57,101 nucleotides of DNA, taken from assembly GCA_018457135.1 (NCBI GenBank), contig JAGGDU010000021.1:1-57101 (forward strand), read 5' to 3'. Below are positions 56,845 to 57,101 of this stretch, in pieces; within the stretch, counting starts at the first letter, position 1; each line of letters opens with the position of its first letter. The position numbers and the translations under genes are program-made. The notes under the pieces are model-generated. The model ran no database searches. It was not told where the DNA came from and saw only the letters and a list, made by a program, of their open reading frames with translations. The DNA comes from Trichodesmium erythraeum GBRTRLIN201. Its GTDB lineage: Bacteria > Cyanobacteriota > Cyanobacteriia > Cyanobacteriales > Microcoleaceae.

Positions 56845-57101
56845 ATGAATCAATACTACAAAGACAAAAGCTTTTATACACTAAGACTCCATAGGGTAAC
56901 AGCTCTGAGCTTAATATTAGGAACATTAGCCACTGCTCCCGCCAACTCCCAGCCCATAACCCCGGCTAAAGATGGGACCAATACTACCGTCACTCCACAG
57001 GGCCAACAATTTAATATTAAAGGTGGGACTCGTAGTGGTGCTAATCTATTTCACAGCTTTGATAAGTTTAATGTGCACTCTGGTCAAACTGCCAACTTTG
57101 T
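56845..57101 (+). CDS. two-partner-secretion exoprotein, filamentous haemagglutinin N-terminal domain (partial)
   Basis: From ATG 56845 the frame reads a long-type signal sequence (MNQYYKDKSF..., hydrophobic VTALSLILGTLATAPANSQP). The start of the TPS/haemagglutination activity domain follows: TTVTPQGQQFNIKGGTRSGA and NLFHSFDKFNVHSGQTANF. Such proteins are secreted through a TpsB outer-membrane pore and fold as beta-helices. The gene runs off the right edge after 85 codons, so its length, repeats and any C-terminal domain cannot be judged. Confidence 0.85.
   Translation, partial: MNQYYKDKSFYTLRLHRVTALSLILGTLATAPANSQPITPAKDGTNTTVTPQGQQFNIKGGTRSGANLFHSFDKFNVHSGQTANF

Noticed and set aside
1-57101. 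tRNA, rRNA and riboswitch search by eye
   Set aside because: No T-loop/anticodon arrangement, rRNA core sequence or known riboswitch motif was seen; a covariance-model scan would settle this.

Overview
The window is low-GC, gene-sparse chromosome from a filamentous cyanobacterium. Genus-level origin is an inference: a Trichodesmium-like genome fits best. The pointers are frequent GCGATCGC (HIP1) octamers, the cyanobacterial LysR regulator RbcR, a NatFGH/Bgt-type amino-acid transporter, CHASE2 and DUF928 proteins, AT-rich intergenic stretches of 0.5-2.7 kb, and many decayed genes and insertion sequences.

Left part (1-15 kb): a membrane-anchored repeat protein, an IS1-like relic, a thioredoxin and an NnrU/Z-ISO-like membrane protein (both minus strand), rbcR, a pyrD/SanA-like pair (minus strand), and a trypsin-like protease fused to a SUMF1/C-type-lectin domain. 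The C-terminus of that fusion looks like the variable region of a diversity-generating retroelement and carries an in-frame amber codon. About 2.7 kb with only coding traces follows.

Middle (15-31 kb): a 3-methyladenine glycosylase; an IS607-type element with an intact TnpB and a broken serine recombinase; a four-gene polar amino-acid ABC transporter with unusually long gaps between its genes; a small conserved protein; an IS1-like relic carrying a REP-like insertion; a HAD hydrolase; a TVP38/VTT membrane protein; and a DUF1838 protein with a decayed partial copy downstream.

31-45 kb: arsenite methyltransferase ArsM and radical-SAM ArsS (the arsenosugar pathway) with two small genes between them; a pentapeptide-repeat protein; a CHASE2 class III nucleotide cyclase; a DUF928 protein truncated by stop codons; glutamine-dependent NAD synthetase; a triplicated relic of a four-helix-bundle gene with heptamer repeats; and a PD-(D/E)XK-like protein.

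45.4-56.0 kb is the most interesting region: a compact plus-strand operon unlike its loose surroundings. It encodes three diverged P-loop GTPases, two large paralogous membrane-anchored proteins with different C-terminal modules, a six-TM protein with a possible FHA-like C-terminus, and a secreted or membrane-anchored von Willebrand A protein. It resembles the GTPase-centred, VWA-containing conflict or signalling systems proposed from comparative genomics, but the exact function cannot be read from the sequence. The gap between the two large paralogues keeps fragments of both neighbouring genes, so the second copy arose by a multi-gene tandem duplication. The window ends inside a gene for a two-partner-secretion (filamentous haemagglutinin-like) exoprotein.
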